Below, one piece after another: positions 55,708 to 64,000 of a stretch of DNA of 64,000 nt (the stretch's first letter is position 1; each line of letters begins with the position of its first letter). The notes below the pieces were generated by a model. The model was not told the DNA's origin, searched no databases, and saw nothing but the letters and a program-made list of their open reading frames with translations. The position numbers and the translations under genes were made by a program. The stretch is from Kitasatospora sp. NBC_01266 (lineage in GTDB: Bacteria; Actinomycetota; Actinomycetes; Streptomycetales; Streptomycetaceae), in contig NZ_CP108458.1 of NCBI RefSeq assembly GCF_036242395.1, forward strand, positions 5,022,001 to 5,086,000, read 5' to 3'.

Positions 55708-55932
55708 ATGTCCAGTGCACAGACCGACACCGCTCCCTCCTTCCACGTGGTGCTCAACGACGAGGAGCAGTACTCGCTCTGGTCGGCCGACCGCGAGCTG
55801 CCCGCCGGCTGGCGCGCGGCGGGCTTCACCGGCACCCGCGAGGAGTGCCTGGCGCACATCGCCGAGGTGTGGACGGACATGCGCCCGCTGAGCCTGCGTC
55901 AGCGGATGCAGCAGACCGCCGCCGCTGCCTGA
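55708..55932 (+). CDS. MbtH family NRPS accessory protein
   Basis: A 74-residue protein, ATG 55708 with TGAGGAG upstream. The MbtH pattern is complete: [50 protein letters not shown], with the conserved Trp residues. MbtH binds adenylation domains and makes them soluble or active. It is the first gene of the operon, 60 bases before the NRPS, and should partner its A domains. Confidence 0.96.
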   Translation: MSSAQTDTAPSFHVVLNDEEQYSLWSADRELPAGWRAAGFTGTREECLAHIAEVWTDMRPLSLRQRMQQTAAAA

Positions 55933-55992
55933 CCCACCCGGACCACCTCGACCCCCGCCCATCGGCAGCTGCCGACCGTATGAGGAGTACCT

Positions 55993-61022
<5,030 letters not shown>

Positions 61023-61026
<4 letters not shown>

Positions 61027-64000
61027 GCACCGCCGAGAACGAGAGCACGGCCGCCCGCCGCGCGGAGCTGCTGCGCAGCCGCCTGGCCGGCCGCAAGGGC
61101 GCCCGCAAGGCGCCCGCCGGGATCGGCCGCGCCGACCGGAGCGGCCCGCTGGCCCTGTCCGCCGGACAGCAGCAGATGTGGTTCCTGAACCGCCTCGACC
61201 CGGACAGCGCCGAGTACCTGGTGCCGCTGGTGCTCCGGCTGCGCGGCACCCTGGACCCGGCCGCCCTGGCGCGGGCCTGGAACGGGGTCCTCGCCAGGCA
61301 CGAGATCCTGCGCACCCGCTACGCCCTGCGGGGCACCGAGCCGGTCCAGCTGATCGACGAGGCCGCCTCCCTCGAGCTGCCGGTGACCGAGCTGACCGGC
61401 TCGGCGGACGCCGAGCGGCAGCTGACCGAGCTGGTCGAGCGCGAGGCCCGCACCCCCTTCGACCTCGCCACCCAGTGGCCGGTCCGGGCCCGCCTGGTCA
61501 AGTTGGCCGACGACCACCACGTGCTGGCCGTGGTCTTCCACCACATCGCCTGCGACGCCTGGTCGGTGAAGGTCTTCGGCGGCGAACTCGGCGCCCTCTA
61601 CACCGCCGAGCTCCAGGGCGGCCCCGCGCCGCTCGCGCCGCTCGACCTGCAGTACGCCGACTACGCCGCCTGGCAGCGCGAGCAGCTCGCCGGGCCCGCG
61701 CTGGAGCGCCAACTCGGCTACTGGCGGGAGCGGCTGGGCACCAGCCTGCCCACCGAGCTGCCGACCGACCGCCCCCGCCCGGAGCTGCGCGACGCGTCCG
61801 GCGCCGAGGTCCCGCTCGCCTTCCCGGCCGAACTCGGGCAGCGGGTACGCGACCTGGCCGCCGCGCACGGCACCACGCCGTTCGCGGTGCTGCTCACCGC
61901 CTTCCAGGTGCTGATCGCCCGCTACAGCGGCCGTCCGGACGTCAACGTCGGCACGGTCGTCTCCGGTCGCACCCGCCCCGAGCTCCAGCAGCTCATCGGC
62001 TACGGCATCAACACCCTGGTGCTGCGCGCTCGCTGGGCCGGTGACCCGGGCTTCGGCGAGCTGCTCGACCAGGCCCGCGGCGCGGTGCTGGACGCCTTCG
62101 ACCACCAGGAGGTGCCCTTCGCCCGGCTGGTCGACGAGCTCCAGCCCGAGCGCGACCCCTCCCGCACCCCGCTCCACCAGGTCGCGCTGACCTGGCACGA
62201 GGAGCGCCACGACGCGATCTCGCTGCCCGGCGTGCGGGTCGAGGCCTTCGAGTGGCAGGACACGATCGCCAAGTACGACCTGCTGCTCCAGGTCGAGGAG
62301 CGGGCCGACGGCACTCTCGGCGGCCGGCTGCAGTACGCCACCGCCCTCTTCGAGGCGGCCACCGCGACCCGGCTGACGGCCCACCTGGCCGCCCTGCTGG
62401 AGCAGGCCACCGCCGATCCGGCCGCGCCGGTCTCCCGCCTGGAGATCCTCGGCGAGGCGGAGACGGCCGTGCTGACCGGCGCCCTGGACGGGCACCTGCC
62501 CAGCGCGCCGGTCGAGCGCACCCTGCACCAGGTCTTCGAGGAGTGGGCCGACCGCACCCCGCAGGCCGTCGCCGTGGTCGCCGACGGTCAGCAGCTCACC
62601 TTCGCCGAGGTCAACGAGCGGGCCAACCGCCTGGCGCACCACCTGCGGGCGCTCGGGGTCGGCCCCGAGGACCTGGTCGGCGTCTGCCTGGAGCGCGGCC
62701 CGGAGCTGGTCCCGACGCTGCTCGGCGTGCTCAAGTCCGGTGCGGGCTACCTCCCGCTGGACCCGGCCAACCCGAGCGACCGCCTCGGCTACGTGCTGGC
62801 CGACTCCGGCGCGAAGGTGGCCGTCGTGCACGCCGCGACCCGCCCGCTGCTGGCCGAGGTCTTCGCGGGCGAGCTGGTCGACGCCGAGCGGCTGACCGGG
62901 CAGGCCGCGCCGGCCGGGGCCGACCCGGTCGGCAACCCCGAGCCGCTGGCCGGCCCGGACAGCACCGTCTACGTCATCTACACCTCCGGCTCGACCGGCA
63001 AGCCCAAGGGCGTCGTGCTGTCGCACGCCAACGTGCTGCGCCTGTTCGACACCACCCGCCCGCAGTTCGGCTTCGGCCCCGCGGACGTGTGGACCATGTT
63101 CCACAGCTACGCCTTCGACTTCTCGGTCTGGGAGATCTGGGGTGCCGTGCTGCACGGCGGCCGGGTGGTCATCGTGCCGAGCCTGACGGCGCGTGACCCG
63201 GAGCTCTTCCTGGACCTGCTGGTCGAGCAGGGCGTCACCGTGCTCAACCAGACGCCCTCCGCCTTCGCCCAGCTGATCCGGGTCGACGGCCGCCGCGCCG
63301 AGCCCGCCGAACTGTCGCTGCGCACCGTCGTCTTCGGCGGCGAGGCGCTGGACTTCGCCGCGCTGCGCGAGTGGGTCGCGCGGCGCGGGCTGGCGGCGCC
63401 CGAGCTGATCAACATGTACGGGATCACCGAGACCACCGTGCACACCACCTACCACCGGGTCGGCGAGCGGGACCTGGCGGCCGGCGCGGGCAACGCGATC
63501 GGCCACCCGCTCGGCGACCTCGGCGTCTACCTGCTGGACGAGTACGGCCAGTTGGCCCCGATCGGGGTGCCCGGCGAGATCCACGTCGCGGGTCCGGGCG
63601 TGGCGCGCGGCTACCTGAACCGGCCGGAGCTGACCGCCGAGCGCTTCGTGCCCGACCCGTGGGGCCCGGCCGGCTCGCGCCTCTACAGGAGCGGTGACCT
63701 GGCCCGGCGCCGCCCGGACGGCAGCCTGGAGTTCCTCGGCCGGATCGACACCCAGGTGAAGATCCGCGGCTACCGGATCGAGCTGGGCGAGATCGCCAAG
63801 GTGCTCCAGGAGCACCCGGGCGTCGCGGACGCGGTCGTGGTCGCCCGCCAGGACGCGCCCGGCGACAAGCGCCTGGTGGCCTACCTCGTCGCGGCCGGCG
63901 AGGCACTGCCGGGCAACGGCGAACTGGCCGGGCACTGCGCCGCCGTGCTGCCCGGCTACATGGTCCCGGCCGCCTTCGTCGCGCTGGAGCGGATCCCGCT
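61023..64000 (+). CDS. NRPS, C-A module (predicted Thr), runs past the window end
   Basis: At least 992 codons are open from ATG 61023, with no stop before base 64000. It begins with a charged helical segment (ARRAELLRSRLAGRKGARK), possibly a docking element for the partner NRPS. The C domain (about residues 35-475) has LSAGQQQMWFLNRLDPDSA and the active-site motif as HHIACDAWS, where Ala replaces the usual Gly after the Asp. The A domain (from about residue 500) has YTSGSTGKPKGVV. Its pocket reads DFWNVGMVHK, nearly identical to the published Thr code. The window ends in the A-domain tail (GYMVPAAFVALERIP), so PCP and later modules are outside. Confidence 0.93.

Overview
The window is very GC-rich DNA from an actinomycete of the Streptomyces/Kitasatospora group. 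The evidence is strong G/C bias at third codon positions, a bldA-type tRNA-Leu(UAA), a resuscitation-promoting factor behind a c-di-AMP riboswitch, mycothiol amidase (mca), DivIVA-like and SUKH/deaminase families, many leaderless genes with TAGGNT-like -10 boxes, and an NRPS cluster. Everything here was read by eye. No database search was run.

Layout. (1) 1-6.3 kb: a cluster of polymorphic-toxin and immunity domains. It holds a SUKH-3 protein and a YwqJ-type deaminase on the minus strand. Divergently transcribed are a WHH-nuclease/SUKH fusion, a long Pro-rich protein with nucleotide-deaminase and SUKH-4 domains, and a DivIVA-like coiled-coil protein. (2) 6.9-12.5 kb: mfd, a SurA-like lipoprotein and mazG, then a shortened SDR-like gene. 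(3) 13.1-17.9 kb: a cytochrome P450 gene split by a roughly 3.6-kb insertion. The insertion carries a large serine recombinase and, in reverse orientation, a complete second P450 closely related to the broken one. (4) 18.1-24.6 kb: rpf, eno, ftsB/divIC-like, DUF501, ppx/gppA and ndh, the last with a probable Rex operator. (5) 24.8-36.4 kb: an FtsX/MacB-type ABC transporter, bldA, a Bax1-I protein, small proteins, a thiolase with a 125-bp tandem duplication at its 3' end, an SGNH hydrolase, cystathionine beta-synthase and a 110-aa protein. (6) 36.6-49.8 kb: L,D-transpeptidase, MerR regulator with its operator, msrA, metB, DrrAB-like transporter, greA, DUF4307, mca, an LCP ligase and a large amidase. 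(7) 49.9 kb to the end: the left part of an NRPS cluster with a 4'-phosphopantetheinyl transferase, MMPL exporter, OTC-like carbamoyltransferase, MFS exporter, MbtH and two NRPSs. Predicted substrates are Gln-like, Asn/Asp and Thr. The second NRPS runs off the window.

How the parts work together. The P450 locus looks like a minimal integrase element that destroys its target and brings an intact replacement with a related promoter. Joining the element ends in the inferred circular form puts the recombinase frame onto a short tail with its own stop codon and a perfect terminator. In the chromosome that tail sits on the broken P450, and the recombinase reads into the P450 heme half. In the NRPS cluster the OTC paralogue has lost the ornithine-site Cys, and the first adenylation domain has a Gln-like pocket. 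This suggests supply and use of a ureido amino acid. PPTase and MbtH would activate the synthetases, and MMPL/MFS would export the product. These functional links are inference.
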